Shown piece by piece: positions 27,626-36,700 of a stretch of DNA of 64,000 nucleotides. Where the stretch lies: positions 992,001 through 1,056,000 of the forward strand of contig NZ_CP076545.1 of NCBI RefSeq assembly GCF_018889955.1, read 5' to 3'. Below the pieces are notes generated by a model, which made no database searches, was not told the DNA's origin, and saw only the letters and a list, made by a program, of their open reading frames with translations. Within the stretch, counting starts at the first letter, position 1; each line of letters opens with the position of its first letter. A program made the translations under genes and the position numbers. Source of the DNA: Collinsella sp. zg1085 (GTDB lineage: Bacteria; Actinomycetota; Coriobacteriia; Coriobacteriales; Coriobacteriaceae).

Positions 27626-28812
27626 GATTTGCTCTCCCGAATAGCTGCCTCATGCTCTTCATGCGTACGCGAAAAGCGTGTCAAATCTTTTGTAATAAAG
27701 AAGTATATATAATCGGTCGATGCGGGATTAAGTGCTGCTTTCATAGATGCGAGCGATGGAGCACAAATAGGTGTGGGCACCAGACCCTTATTGAGATAGG
27801 TATTATACGGACTTTCTTGTCTCAAGTCTGCCGCGCTAACAGGCCCTCCGGTAACGTAGCCCATTGTTGCATCAGACTGTAACAACATGCCAATCTTTAA
27901 GCGATTGTAAAAAACCGACGCAACATTGTAGCGCTGCTCATCATCGAGCGCTTCGCGTTCAATCATTGAGGCCATAATCAAGAAGTCGTAGTCACTCATC
28001 TCGATGCCGTACTGTTCTTTGATTGTATTGCGCGCGGCATTCATATCAAAGCTAGCATACTCATCTACATGCTGATTAAGTAGCGTACGAATAAGCTCAT
28101 CTGCTGAAGGTTGCGCAGAAAAACTGTAAGTTTTGGGAAATAAAAAGCCCTCAAGCGAATCGTTTACCGCAGCCTCAAGGAAGGGATACTCTCCCACATA
28201 GTTTGAAGCCTTTGCTTGGTTGATAAACTCATCAGCAGATATACCAAGCGCCTCTTGAACTTTTGCGGCAGTTTGTTTAACCGTAAGACCTTCCGGAATG
28301 GTGAGCTTAAGACCTTGTATGTTAGAGCCTGCCATGAGTTGTTTGACCACCGACTCAGGGTCTTGTCCAACCTCAAACTCATACGTTCCCGGCTGCAGTG
28401 AAAGCTCAGCATTTAAGGCGCTCACCGCTGCATAATATGCCTTTGGGTCGTCTATAACGTGAGCCTTTGCAAGAATGGAGGCAATTTGGTCTCCCCCAGC
28501 ACCTTGCGGAATAACAACTTCTACTTTTGTGCCCAATACTGGACTCTTTTCTGTTTGTCCAAAACGTGGCAGCACAAAAACAACAACGAGCACGCCAATA
28601 AGCACCAGCACTCCTAGCACACCAAAAACAAGGGCAAGCTTTGATGCGAATGATTTTGCCGGACGGCGATAGGGGTTTTGCTGTGCAAGGTTTATATGCG
28701 AGCTAGGAACAGCCCTCTTTGCGTGCACCGGCGCAGGCGTACTCTCACGAAAATGCGCGCCGGCACGTGGACGCTGTACCGAATTTGAACTATACCTTGG
28801 CTCCGTGCTCAT
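27622..28812 (-). CDS. mltG: Endolytic peptidoglycan transglycosylase MltG (YceG-like)
   Basis: 396 residues from ATG at 28812, with GAGAGGA eight bases before it; the start overlaps the ruvX end by 23 bases. A basic, Arg/Pro-rich cytoplasmic leader of about 45 residues precedes one membrane span (LALVFGVLGVLVLIGVLVVV). The YceG domain follows, with the catalytic Glu in MASMIEREA and SDATMGYV. MltG cuts nascent glycan strands at the outer face and sets glycan length. The alaS-ruvX-mltG order is conserved in Actinobacteria. Confidence 0.93.
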   Translation of the reverse strand: MSTEPRYSSNSVQRPRAGAHFRESTPAPVHAKRAVPSSHINLAQQNPYRRPAKSFASKLALVFGVLGVLVLIGVLVVVFVLPRFGQTEKSPVLGTKVEVVIPQGAGGDQIASILAKAHVIDDPKAYYAAVSALNAELSLQPGTYEFEVGQDPESVVKQLMAGSNIQGLKLTIPEGLTVKQTAAKVQEALGISADEFINQAKASNYVGEYPFLEAAVNDSLEGFLFPKTYSFSAQPSADELIRTLLNQHVDEYASFDMNAARNTIKEQYGIEMSDYDFLIMASMIEREALDDEQRYNVASVFYNRLKIGMLLQSDATMGYVTGGPVSAADLRQESPYNTYLNKGLVPTPICAPSLASMKAALNPASTDYIYFFITKDLTRFSRTHEEHEAAIRESKS

Positions 28813-29233
28813 GAGTGTCCTCTCGGTTTTGGGCATCAAGCCACACCTGCAAAAATAAGGACGCGGCAATCATATCTATCTTGCCCCGCATCTGCTTCTC
28901 GCTACAGCCTTGAGAAGATAATAGGCGTTTTGCCTCACGTGATGATAGGCGCTCGTCTACAAACACAAGCGGAAGCTGGGTTAGCTGTTGAATGTGGCTC
29001 GCCAGCTCACGCACATGAGCAGCTTGAGGACCTTCATCGCCTGAAAGCGTTTTAGGAAGACCACAAACCAATATATCTGGCTCGTAGTCTTCTAAAATAC
29101 GGCGAAATGAGCGCGCGCCCTGCAACACCTCTTGAGTTGCTACAACAGCTACCGGATTTGCCAAGCGGGCTGAGCGATCAGATGCTGCAATACCGATACG
29201 TGTATCTCCTATGTCGAGTGCAAGCGCTACCAA
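28790..29233 (-). CDS. ruvX: RuvX/YqgF family RNase H-fold nuclease (putative Holliday junction resolvase)
   Basis: 147 residues. The N-terminal LALDIGDTRIGIAASD carries the first acidic residue, LVCGLPKTLSGDEG is in the middle, and VFVDERLSSREAKRLL carries the second acidic motif. YqgF proteins take part in pre-16S rRNA 5' maturation and possibly recombination. The start appears to be TTG at 29233, with AAGG eight bases upstream. Confidence 0.92.
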   Translation of the reverse strand: MVALALDIGDTRIGIAASDRSARLANPVAVVATQEVLQGARSFRRILEDYEPDILVCGLPKTLSGDEGPQAAHVRELASHIQQLTQLPLVFVDERLSSREAKRLLSSQGCSEKQMRGKIDMIAASLFLQVWLDAQNREDTHEHGAKV

Positions 29234-29243
29234 ATTACTAACC

Positions 29244-31904
29244 TTATCGACCTAAAAGCTCCCGCGCAAGCTCAAGAGCAGCATCAATACCTGCTACATC
29301 TTTGCCACCGGCTTGAGCCATCGTAGGCTTACCACCACCACGACCGCCTACCTTCTCGGCAATCGAGGCAATCATCTTGCCTGCCATAAACCCTGCTGCA
29401 ACCGCATCATCAGTAGCAGCAGCAAGCAACCCTACCTTGCCCTCAGGTGTTGCCGTGGCAAGCACGCAAGCAAGTGCTGTAACCTGGCTGCGACTGCGCA
29501 GTGCATCCCATACATCGCGCAGCTCTTTTGCCTCAAGACCATCCATGCGCGCTATAACCGCGTGATAGCCATCCACCTCAACAGCTGATGCCAAAGCATC
29601 TTGCACACGGCTTGATGCGCCACCCATAAGGCTAGCTTTGAGCTTTTGCTCAGACTCACGAAGCTGGCGCTTTGTATCTGCTATGCGCAAAGATACCTCT
29701 TCAGGACGGCATTTAAGCTCTGCTGCAGCTTGGTCTAAAAGCTGCTCTTTTTCATTGAGATAAGCCAAGGCACCAAGGCTTGTCATTGCCTCAATACGAC
29801 GAACATTTGAGCCGGTAGAACTCTCAGAGATAATCTTAAATATGCCAATCTCAGCACTATTTGCAACATGCGTGCCACCACAAAGCTCACGGCTAAACGG
29901 ACGGTTCTCGCTACCAACGCTCACTACACGCACCACATCGCCGTATTTCTCACCAAAAAGTGCTACAGCACCTGCCGCCTTTGCGTCGTCGATATTCATC
30001 ATCTGAGTAAGAACGGGCTTCGCCGCTAGGATTTCATCATTAACCATCGACTCAATGCGCTGAATCTGCTCAGTTGTTAGTGCCTCAAAGTGCGTAAAGT
30101 CAAAACGGAGACGCTCGTCATCCAAAAGAGAGCCTGCCTGATGTACGTGCTCACCCAACACAAGCTTAAGTGCTGCGTCAAGCAGATGGGTTGCGGTATG
30201 ATTGCGCCGAATGAGTGCACGGCGGCGCTCATCTATAGCACCTGTCACACAATCGCCCACCGACACCGAGCCATACAAGACCTCAGCATGGTGAACATAT
30301 AAGCCTGATTTAAGCTTGGTGTCACACACCTTAAGCTCAGCATCTGCACCTTGTAAGGTACCGCTATCTCCTACCTGACCGCCCATCTCGGCATAAAAGG
30401 GCGTGCGGTCAAGAACAATCTCAACAGTCTCACCAACAGCCGCAGAAGATACACGCACGCCATCTTTAACCAGAGCCAAAACCTCTACATCATCAACAGA
30501 CCCGTGGTCATAGCCCACAAATTCAGTTGGACGTAGCTCATCGGCAAGCTCTGTCCATACATCGTTAAAGCTTCCCCAAGCGTCCCCTTCAACAGCAGCA
30601 CGCGCACGAGAGCGCTGCTCAGTCATTGCAGCATCAAAGCCGTCCATATCAACATGTACGCCTTGTGCCTCAGCAATCTCAACGGTAAGATCAATGGGGA
30701 AACCAAAGGTGTCATGCAGCATAAAGGCAGTTGAACCAGCCAAAGCCTCACCTGCTGATACGTGAGAAAGTGCCTCGTCTAAATAAACACGACCGCTCTC
30801 GAGCGTTGTGCTAAAACGCTCTTCTTCAGCCTTAATAATACCTGTAATAAGGTCTTTGTTTTCAAGTAACTCAGGGTATGCGTCTCCCATAAGCGAGGTC
30901 ACTTCTTGTGAGAACAAATTGAGGAAGGCTGTTTGAATGCCCAGCATACGACCATGAAAAACAGCACGGCGTAGCAAGCGGCGCAACACATATCCGCGCC
31001 CTTCGTTGCCCGGCAAAACCCCATCAGCAATCAGGAAGGTCACCGCGCGTGCAGCATCGGCAATAATGCGCAACGAGCGACTAGGTCCACTGTATACATC
31101 TGCCTCATATACCTGTCCCGAAATTTGAGCACCCAGCGCAATGAGGGACTGCATAAGGTCACCGTCATAGTTTGAGCTTTTGTGCTGCATGATAGCCGCC
31201 ATGCGCTCAAGCCCCATGCCGGTATCAAGGTTGCGATGCGGCAATTCTGGCATTGAGCCATCTTCTTGGCGATCAAACTGAGTAAAAACGAGATTCCAAA
31301 ACTCTAAATAGCGGTCACAATCACAGCCCGGCGCACAATCAGGACTTCCGCAACCGCTTGCCTCACCTTGGTCAAAATAAATTTCTGAACAAGGACCACA
31401 GGGGCCTGTAGGACCTGCTGCCCAGAAATTATCATCTTCCCCTAGGCGCGAAATATGATTCTCAGGCACCCCAAGGGAGCGCCAAATAGCGTGTGTTTCA
31501 TCATCTTCGGTAAACACCGTAAAGTAGAGCCTATCGGCGGGAAGCTTAAAGACCTCAGTAATAAGCTCATAAGCCCACGAACATGCTTGCTCTTTAGAAA
31601 CACCACCAAACGAAAAATTGCCTAGCATCTCAAAAAACGAGAGATGCCTACCATCTGAGCCAATGACATCAATATCGTTAGTGCGCACACACTTCTGACA
31701 GGAGCAGGCACCAATTTCTTTCATGGTACGCTTCCCCTGATAGTATTCCTTAAATTGATTCATACCAGCATTTGCAAGCAAAAGTGAGGGGTCATCAGGA
31801 ACTAATGAAGAGCTTGGATATGCCTTACAGCCGCGCTCCTCAAAAAAACGAAGATATGCCGCTCGAATCTCTGCGGTTGTCATCGTAGGAAAATCAGTGC
31901 TCAT
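29244..31904 (-). CDS. alaS: Alanine-tRNA ligase
   Basis: 886 residues from ATG at 31904 (GAGGAG upstream); the open frame extends farther but without a start signal. It has class II motifs (LLANAGMNQFKEYYQG, and RYLEFWNLVFTQFDR), then the editing-domain zinc site in RNHTATHLLDAAL and CGGTHVANS, then the C-Ala domain with a Gly-rich GGRGGGKP loop. It charges tRNA-Ala and clears Ser and Gly mischarging. The 238-base upstream gap holds a perfect TATAAT at 31998-32003 on this strand, probably its -10 box, but no good -35. Confidence 0.96.
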   Translation of the reverse strand: MSTDFPTMTTAEIRAAYLRFFEERGCKAYPSSSLVPDDPSLLLANAGMNQFKEYYQGKRTMKEIGACSCQKCVRTNDIDVIGSDGRHLSFFEMLGNFSFGGVSKEQACSWAYELITEVFKLPADRLYFTVFTEDDETHAIWRSLGVPENHISRLGEDDNFWAAGPTGPCGPCSEIYFDQGEASGCGSPDCAPGCDCDRYLEFWNLVFTQFDRQEDGSMPELPHRNLDTGMGLERMAAIMQHKSSNYDGDLMQSLIALGAQISGQVYEADVYSGPSRSLRIIADAARAVTFLIADGVLPGNEGRGYVLRRLLRRAVFHGRMLGIQTAFLNLFSQEVTSLMGDAYPELLENKDLITGIIKAEEERFSTTLESGRVYLDEALSHVSAGEALAGSTAFMLHDTFGFPIDLTVEIAEAQGVHVDMDGFDAAMTEQRSRARAAVEGDAWGSFNDVWTELADELRPTEFVGYDHGSVDDVEVLALVKDGVRVSSAAVGETVEIVLDRTPFYAEMGGQVGDSGTLQGADAELKVCDTKLKSGLYVHHAEVLYGSVSVGDCVTGAIDERRRALIRRNHTATHLLDAALKLVLGEHVHQAGSLLDDERLRFDFTHFEALTTEQIQRIESMVNDEILAAKPVLTQMMNIDDAKAAGAVALFGEKYGDVVRVVSVGSENRPFSRELCGGTHVANSAEIGIFKIISESSTGSNVRRIEAMTSLGALAYLNEKEQLLDQAAAELKCRPEEVSLRIADTKRQLRESEQKLKASLMGGASSRVQDALASAVEVDGYHAVIARMDGLEAKELRDVWDALRSRSQVTALACVLATATPEGKVGLLAAATDDAVAAGFMAGKMIASIAEKVGGRGGGKPTMAQAGGKDVAGIDAALELARELLGR

Positions 31905-32142
31905 AGGGTCGTTCTCCTCAACTAGCCTTACGTACACAAACATGCGGCACCAAACGGTATACCACCTGCAGCTCAAGTACTCGTTATAACGGGAGTTATT
32001 ATACAGGTATGCATGACTTCCCTCAGAGTAATTTCTTATTCTTGCAGGTCTTTTGAGGGAGCTATGGCTACCCTGTGTAATGTGTCAATTATCTGATACC
32101 GAAGCTCAATTGTTAAAGCACATACTCATTTCACCTGTGAGC

Positions 32143-33492
32143 CTAGACCGAGCTATCCTCATCATCTTTTAGCTCATCGCTGCTGTGCATACGCTTCATG
32201 ATACGGTCCCACGGATTGGTGTCTAAATCACTACCCTCTGGTTTGGGAGCAGCAGTTGCAAGCGGTATATCTTTTGCATCGATAAGCTCAGAATCTATCG
32301 CAAAGCGGTCATTGCCAAGCGCATCATAAGCAGGAACCGGAGCCCCGTGTACATCTTGGTAGGGCGTACCCTTGAACAAGACACCGTTATACGAAACCAC
32401 CTGCCGACCAGTACGGCTTTCATAGTAGAATACAAAAATATTTTTTGCCACAGCAGCTGCAGGAATAGCAATTACCATGCCCATAGCACCGCCCAAAGCA
32501 GACCCAATCATTAACGCAAGGAGCGAAACAACCGGGTGTATGGACATGGTACTTTCGGTAATTTTTGGACCTATCACGTTATCCGTAATATTTTGCGCCA
32601 CCATAGCAGCCACCAAGGACCAAAAGGCAACGATTGGTCCTGCAAAAAGACCAGTTAGCGTTACAATCACCGCACTAAACAAAGGACCAATAACCGGAAT
32701 AAAGCTCAAAATGCCAGTAATTACAGCCATCGCTGCAGCGTATGGGTGTGCTACCAAACTAAAACCAATAAAGGACAACACACCTCGAACAACCGCAGTA
32801 AAAATCATAGAGCGCAAGTAACCGCCAACTGACTGACCGATAACTGCCATAAGGAGTCGATACTCACCTGCTCGCTCGTCCCCAAGCACGCGACATATCT
32901 CTTGATTCATACCTGGATAATCGCAGGCAAGCCAATATGCCAAAACCAGACCTAAGAAGAAGGTAAACATCGTTGATGCAACATTATTAACCAAGGGAAC
33001 AATGCCGTTTCTGATGGTGAGAAGCAAATCGCGAGCAATGGAGTTAAAGCTGTCTTGAAGTGTTGAAATCAACGATGCAATATCAATATATTCGCCAAGA
33101 TTTTTGACAATATCAACTTCCCGTTCAAACTGGCTAAACCACGTGCTCATATGCGAAATTTGAGAAGGCAACTCGCGCAGAAGCTCCATAAGCTGGTCAA
33201 TAAGCACCGGAATCAAAATTGAAAACAAGATAACTGCCGCAATAACAACTACAAGCAGGGCTAAAAATGCTGCAATACCGCGCGGTACATGGTGACGTTG
33301 TAGATAGTTGACCATAGGAGATGCCACAAACGCAACAACACAACCCACCCCCAAAAACATCACGGCACTTGAAAGCAGGTTGAGCACATGCAAAAGCCCC
33401 ATCAAGATAATGGCTAGACCAATGAGTGCCCAAATATGTACGAGCGCCTGACGTGAGCGATTCCACATATCTTGTTGATGTAGTTGCGCCAC
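32143..33492 (-). CDS. AI-2E family (PerM/YdiK-like) membrane transporter
   Basis: 449 residues with about eight membrane segments and the family core, including FIPVIGPLFSAV near 265 and the long amphipathic stretch between segments 3 and 4 (about 95-170). A 100-residue cytoplasmic C-terminal tail rich in Asp, Glu and Ser follows. Family members export small molecules such as autoinducer-2, or act as Na+/H+ antiporters; substrate here is unknown. The start is GTG at 33492 after AAAGG. It sits 13 bases after the sigma factor gene and is probably in its operon. Confidence 0.85.
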   Translation of the reverse strand: MAQLHQQDMWNRSRQALVHIWALIGLAIILMGLLHVLNLLSSAVMFLGVGCVVAFVASPMVNYLQRHHVPRGIAAFLALLVVVIAAVILFSILIPVLIDQLMELLRELPSQISHMSTWFSQFEREVDIVKNLGEYIDIASLISTLQDSFNSIARDLLLTIRNGIVPLVNNVASTMFTFFLGLVLAYWLACDYPGMNQEICRVLGDERAGEYRLLMAVIGQSVGGYLRSMIFTAVVRGVLSFIGFSLVAHPYAAAMAVITGILSFIPVIGPLFSAVIVTLTGLFAGPIVAFWSLVAAMVAQNITDNVIGPKITESTMSIHPVVSLLALMIGSALGGAMGMVIAIPAAAVAKNIFVFYYESRTGRQVVSYNGVLFKGTPYQDVHGAPVPAYDALGNDRFAIDSELIDAKDIPLATAAPKPEGSDLDTNPWDRIMKRMHSSDELKDDEDSSV

Positions 33493-33505
33493 AAATGCAC
33501 CTTTC

Positions 33506-34318
33506 TTAACTCATAGAAGCCGATAGCTCGCCGGTTGGGTCAATCTTTTCCTGTACCTTTTTAAGCGTGCGGCGCAAAAGGCGCGAAACCTGAACCTGAG
33601 ATATACCGAGTTGTTCTGCTATCTCAATCTGCGTCATGCCTTTTACAAAACGTAGCTCAATAACCTCACGCTCGCGGGGCGAAAAGCCTGCAAGAGCCTC
33701 TTCTATGACCAAGCGATCATCGGTAAACGCAAGCTCAGTATCTTCGGTAGCATAGCGCTCAATAACAGAAGGTGTATCCTCAGGGTCGGTCGATGAAGGA
33801 CCCTCGAGAGGCACCGAACTATATGCTGAGGAAGACTCAATTGCTTCTAAAACCTCATCGACGGTTGCCTCTAAATACGCGGCAATTTCTTCAACCTTAG
33901 GCGAGCGCTGGAGTTCAGTGGTTAAAAGGTCAGTGGCCTGATTAACTTTAGCCGAGAGCTCCTGCAAACGACGCGGAACACGCACGCTCCATCCCTTATC
34001 GCGAAAGTGCCGCTTAATTTCTCCCATAATGGTGGGCGTGGCAAAGGTAGTAAATTCGAGGCCGCGCGACGGGTCGAAGCGATCAATTGCTTTTAACAAA
34101 CCCAAATATCCAACCTGAATGAGGTCATCAAGGGGCTCGCCACGATTTTTGAATTTGTTTGCCAAAAACCGAACTAAGTTCATGTGGGACATAACGATTT
34201 TTTCACGAGCGTCCATGTCGTCTTGCTCTTTAAGACGGCGAAAGAGCTCGCGTGTTTTTTCTTTATCCCAAGCAGACTTAGCCGACCGTATGGTTTTGGT
34301 CTTCTCAGTCTCGGCCAT
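33506..34318 (-). CDS. RNA polymerase sigma factor of the SigB/SigF/SigG group
   Basis: 270 residues. Region 2 contains DDLIQVGYLGLLKAIDRFDPSRG-type sequence, region 3 starts with RRLQELSAKVNQATD, and region 4 has FSPREREVIELRF and the recognition helix QVSRLLRR. Group 3 sigma factors of this kind direct stress or differentiation regulons. It overlaps by one base (TAATG) with the gene for its likely anti-sigma factor. No RsbV/SpoIIAA antagonist gene is next to it, which leaves the release mechanism open. Confidence 0.92.
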   Translation of the reverse strand: MAETEKTKTIRSAKSAWDKEKTRELFRRLKEQDDMDAREKIVMSHMNLVRFLANKFKNRGEPLDDLIQVGYLGLLKAIDRFDPSRGLEFTTFATPTIMGEIKRHFRDKGWSVRVPRRLQELSAKVNQATDLLTTELQRSPKVEEIAAYLEATVDEVLEAIESSSAYSSVPLEGPSSTDPEDTPSVIERYATEDTELAFTDDRLVIEEALAGFSPREREVIELRFVKGMTQIEIAEQLGISQVQVSRLLRRTLKKVQEKIDPTGELSASMS

Positions 34319-34695
34319 TACACATCAGCCTTCAAAACAAACTCAAGTTGAGCTGGGTCAGACATCTTTTTATAACTATCGCACACCGATGCCAGAATAA
34401 GATCTGAATACTCAGCTGTGGGGTCGTCTGAATCTGACTCAGGAAATGCGCTCAACGGAAACTCAACACGCACACGAATCTGTTGCTCATCAACATAAAA
34501 GTGAAAGCTCACACAGTCAGTATGAACAATTGAACAGGCGTAGATGAAGGCCTCCTCAGCCGCCATGCGCACATCTTCAATGCGATCAACTGACATTGAT
34601 GAAAGCAAGCCAATATTTGCTGCAGTCATGCGAACAAGACGTGCAAGACAAGGCTTGGGCTCAAGCACTAAACTAATAGGACTACGGTTATCCAT
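34318..34695 (-). CDS. Divergent RsbW/SpoIIAB-like anti-sigma factor
   Basis: 125 residues from ATG at 34695 (AAAGGAG upstream). Size, position and the segment RIEDVRMAAEEAFIYACS match the HATPase-type anti-sigma family. However, the N-box Asn that chelates Mg-ATP (EAxxNA in RsbW) is Tyr52 here, no DxGxG box follows, and the Gly-rich lid region is replaced by an acidic stretch at 85-97. It may bind the sigma factor without kinase activity. Identification rests mainly on context and the residual N-box helix. Confidence 0.7.
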   Translation of the reverse strand: MDNRSPISLVLEPKPCLARLVRMTAANIGLLSSMSVDRIEDVRMAAEEAFIYACSIVHTDCVSFHFYVDEQQIRVRVEFPLSAFPESDSDDPTAEYSDLILASVCDSYKKMSDPAQLEFVLKADV

Positions 34696-34699
34696 GGGC

Positions 34700-35242
34700 T
34701 TACTCCTTTGAAGCGGGTGTTGTGTCATAGGTATAATACTGCTGAGAAGCGGGTGTTTCCGCTGCTTGCGCTAAAGGTTTTTCCGCGTCTTCGAGCGCTG
34801 GTGCATCTGGCTCAGACTGAGGAAGCGACTCAACACGTTGACTCTCCTGCTTTTTTCCAAATAGCTGGCCAACCTTGGCTACAGCTGCATCAGCAACACC
34901 TGCCACTGAATTTGAAGCATGAGAAACCGAACCAGTAATTGCAGAAACATCACGGATAACGCCGTTTACCTCAAGCAAATCTGCAGAAAGCGCCTCTATA
35001 GCAATGTTTGCCTGCTTAAGCATGGGCTCAATTTGCACAAGGGCAGGTTGTAAGTCATCGAGTGCACCGTCGAGCTTAGCAATCATGGGACGTGCCTCGT
35101 TCAGGCTAGATTCAAGCTCCTCAACCGTATTGCTCAAATCTGACACCACCTGGCGGCTGCGCTTCAAGGTAAGCGCCAGCTCAATCAGAGCCCAGATACC
35201 AGCCACCACTAGAACGAGTAAAGCAATTTCTATAGGGCTCAT
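34700..35242 (-). CDS. DUF948-like membrane-anchored coiled-coil protein
   Basis: 180 residues. An N-terminal membrane segment (IALLVLVVAGIWALIELAL) is followed by a long heptad-rich helix (about 30-125) with no catalytic motifs, then a Glu/Pro/Ala-rich tail. This matches the DUF948 family, often encoded near general-stress genes in Gram-positive bacteria. It ends just upstream of the anti-sigma factor gene, so it is probably the first gene of the sigma operon. Function is unknown. Confidence 0.75.
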   Translation of the reverse strand: MSPIEIALLVLVVAGIWALIELALTLKRSRQVVSDLSNTVEELESSLNEARPMIAKLDGALDDLQPALVQIEPMLKQANIAIEALSADLLEVNGVIRDVSAITGSVSHASNSVAGVADAAVAKVGQLFGKKQESQRVESLPQSEPDAPALEDAEKPLAQAAETPASQQYYTYDTTPASKE

Positions 35243-35322
35243 AAGGCCTCCTTGACTCCACCGATATATCGCATACTATCCTACCCTCAAACACTACATA
35301 GCTTTCGGTACAGTTATATTTC

Positions 35323-36660
35323 TCACGAAGCGGGCGGAGTTTCTTGTGGTTTTGTTGAGCGATGCCCTCCAAGCTGCTCCATGCGCCAACTCTCCCATCC
35401 TCGACCCGATGGCTGATAAAACGATCCAGGCTCTAAACCATCGGGAAGATATTGCTGCTCAACCCAACCTTCTGGGTAATTATGTGGATACAGATAGTTG
35501 CCATATAACTCAGAACCCGGACGATGCCGATCGCGTAAATGAGCAGGAACTTCACGTGTTGAACTTGAACGAACATCCGCCAAAGCTGCATCTATAGCAG
35601 CCTCCGCCGCATTGCTCTTAGGAGCAAGTGCGTTGTATAGCGCTGCCTGCGCAAGGTTAATCCGACACTCAGGATAACCAATAACCTCAGCAGCCTTAAA
35701 TGCAGCCTCAGCAACACAAATTGCCTGTGGATCAGCATTGCCAATATCTTCTGAAGCTTGGATAAGAATACGTCGTGCAATAAACTTGGGGTCTTCACCT
35801 GCGTCTATCATGCGTGCTAGCCAATAGATAGTAGCGTCAGGGTCAGAACCGCGCATCGACTTAATAAAAGCTGAGATAATGTCATAGTGCATATCGCCCG
35901 ATTTATCATATATAAGACCTCGGCGCGGATTAGCAAGCTGTACATCTTCTAAGGTAACTGGTGCAGGACGTTTAGATGTGTGCTGCAAAGCTATCTCTGC
36001 CGCAAGCTCAAGACTAGTAAGTGCCGCGCGCGCATCTCCTGCGGCAAGTACAACCAGTGCATGTATAACCTCACTATCAAGTGATACCGCACCCGCTAAA
36101 CCTGCTGGCGCATCTATTGCACGGCACACCAAACGCTCTATATCAGCATCAAAAAGGTGCACAAGCTCAACTACCCTTGAGCGCGATAACAATGCACCAT
36201 TAACCTCAAAATATGGGTTTTCAGTTGTTGCACCTATAAGCACCAGCGTTCGATTTTCAACTGCATGTAGAAGTGCATCTTGCTGAGAACGAGAAAAACG
36301 ATGTATCTCATCAACAAACAAAATGGTTCTTCTATCAAACTGAAGAAGGCGTTGTTTTGCTGCGTCAATCTCGCGGCGAAGGTCTTTTACGGTACCTGTA
36401 ATAGCAGACACTTCAACAAATTCACTACGTGTGCGATGCGCGATGATGTGAGCCAAGGTAGTTTTGCCGGTACCTGCCGGTCCATATAAGATAACGCTCG
36501 TTAGCACATCATGCTCAATTGCCAAGCGCAACCATGAGCCCTCGCCCACCGCAGCCGTTTGCCCAACAAACTCCTCAAGGGATTGAGGACGCATACGTAC
36601 TGCAAGAGGAGCGTGCTTAAACTCAGTATCACGCTCATGTTGTGAGAACAAGTCTTCCAT
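35323..36660 (-). CDS. rarA: Replication-associated recombination protein RarA (MgsA)
   Basis: 445 residues. The clamp-loader AAA+ module has Walker A GPAGTGKTTLAH near 60, Walker B LFVDEIHRFSRSQQD near 115 and sensor GATTENPYFEVN near 145. The C-terminal tetramerisation domain includes PECRINLAQAALYNALAPKSN. RarA acts at stalled forks with RecA and SSB. The C-terminal 20 residues are Arg/Gly/Gln-rich and not part of the usual core. Confidence 0.93.
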   Translation of the reverse strand: MEDLFSQHERDTEFKHAPLAVRMRPQSLEEFVGQTAAVGEGSWLRLAIEHDVLTSVILYGPAGTGKTTLAHIIAHRTRSEFVEVSAITGTVKDLRREIDAAKQRLLQFDRRTILFVDEIHRFSRSQQDALLHAVENRTLVLIGATTENPYFEVNGALLSRSRVVELVHLFDADIERLVCRAIDAPAGLAGAVSLDSEVIHALVVLAAGDARAALTSLELAAEIALQHTSKRPAPVTLEDVQLANPRRGLIYDKSGDMHYDIISAFIKSMRGSDPDATIYWLARMIDAGEDPKFIARRILIQASEDIGNADPQAICVAEAAFKAAEVIGYPECRINLAQAALYNALAPKSNAAEAAIDAALADVRSSSTREVPAHLRDRHRPGSELYGNYLYPHNYPEGWVEQQYLPDGLEPGSFYQPSGRGWESWRMEQLGGHRSTKPQETPPAS

Positions 36661-36700
36661 AGCTTCTATACTACCCGCTCAGAGCCATAACGCATATTAC

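Noticed and set aside
31930-31965. T-box-like GGTGGTATACCG before alaS
   Set aside because: There is no Stem I, no specifier loop and no terminator; the leader from the TATAAT box is too short for a T-box.
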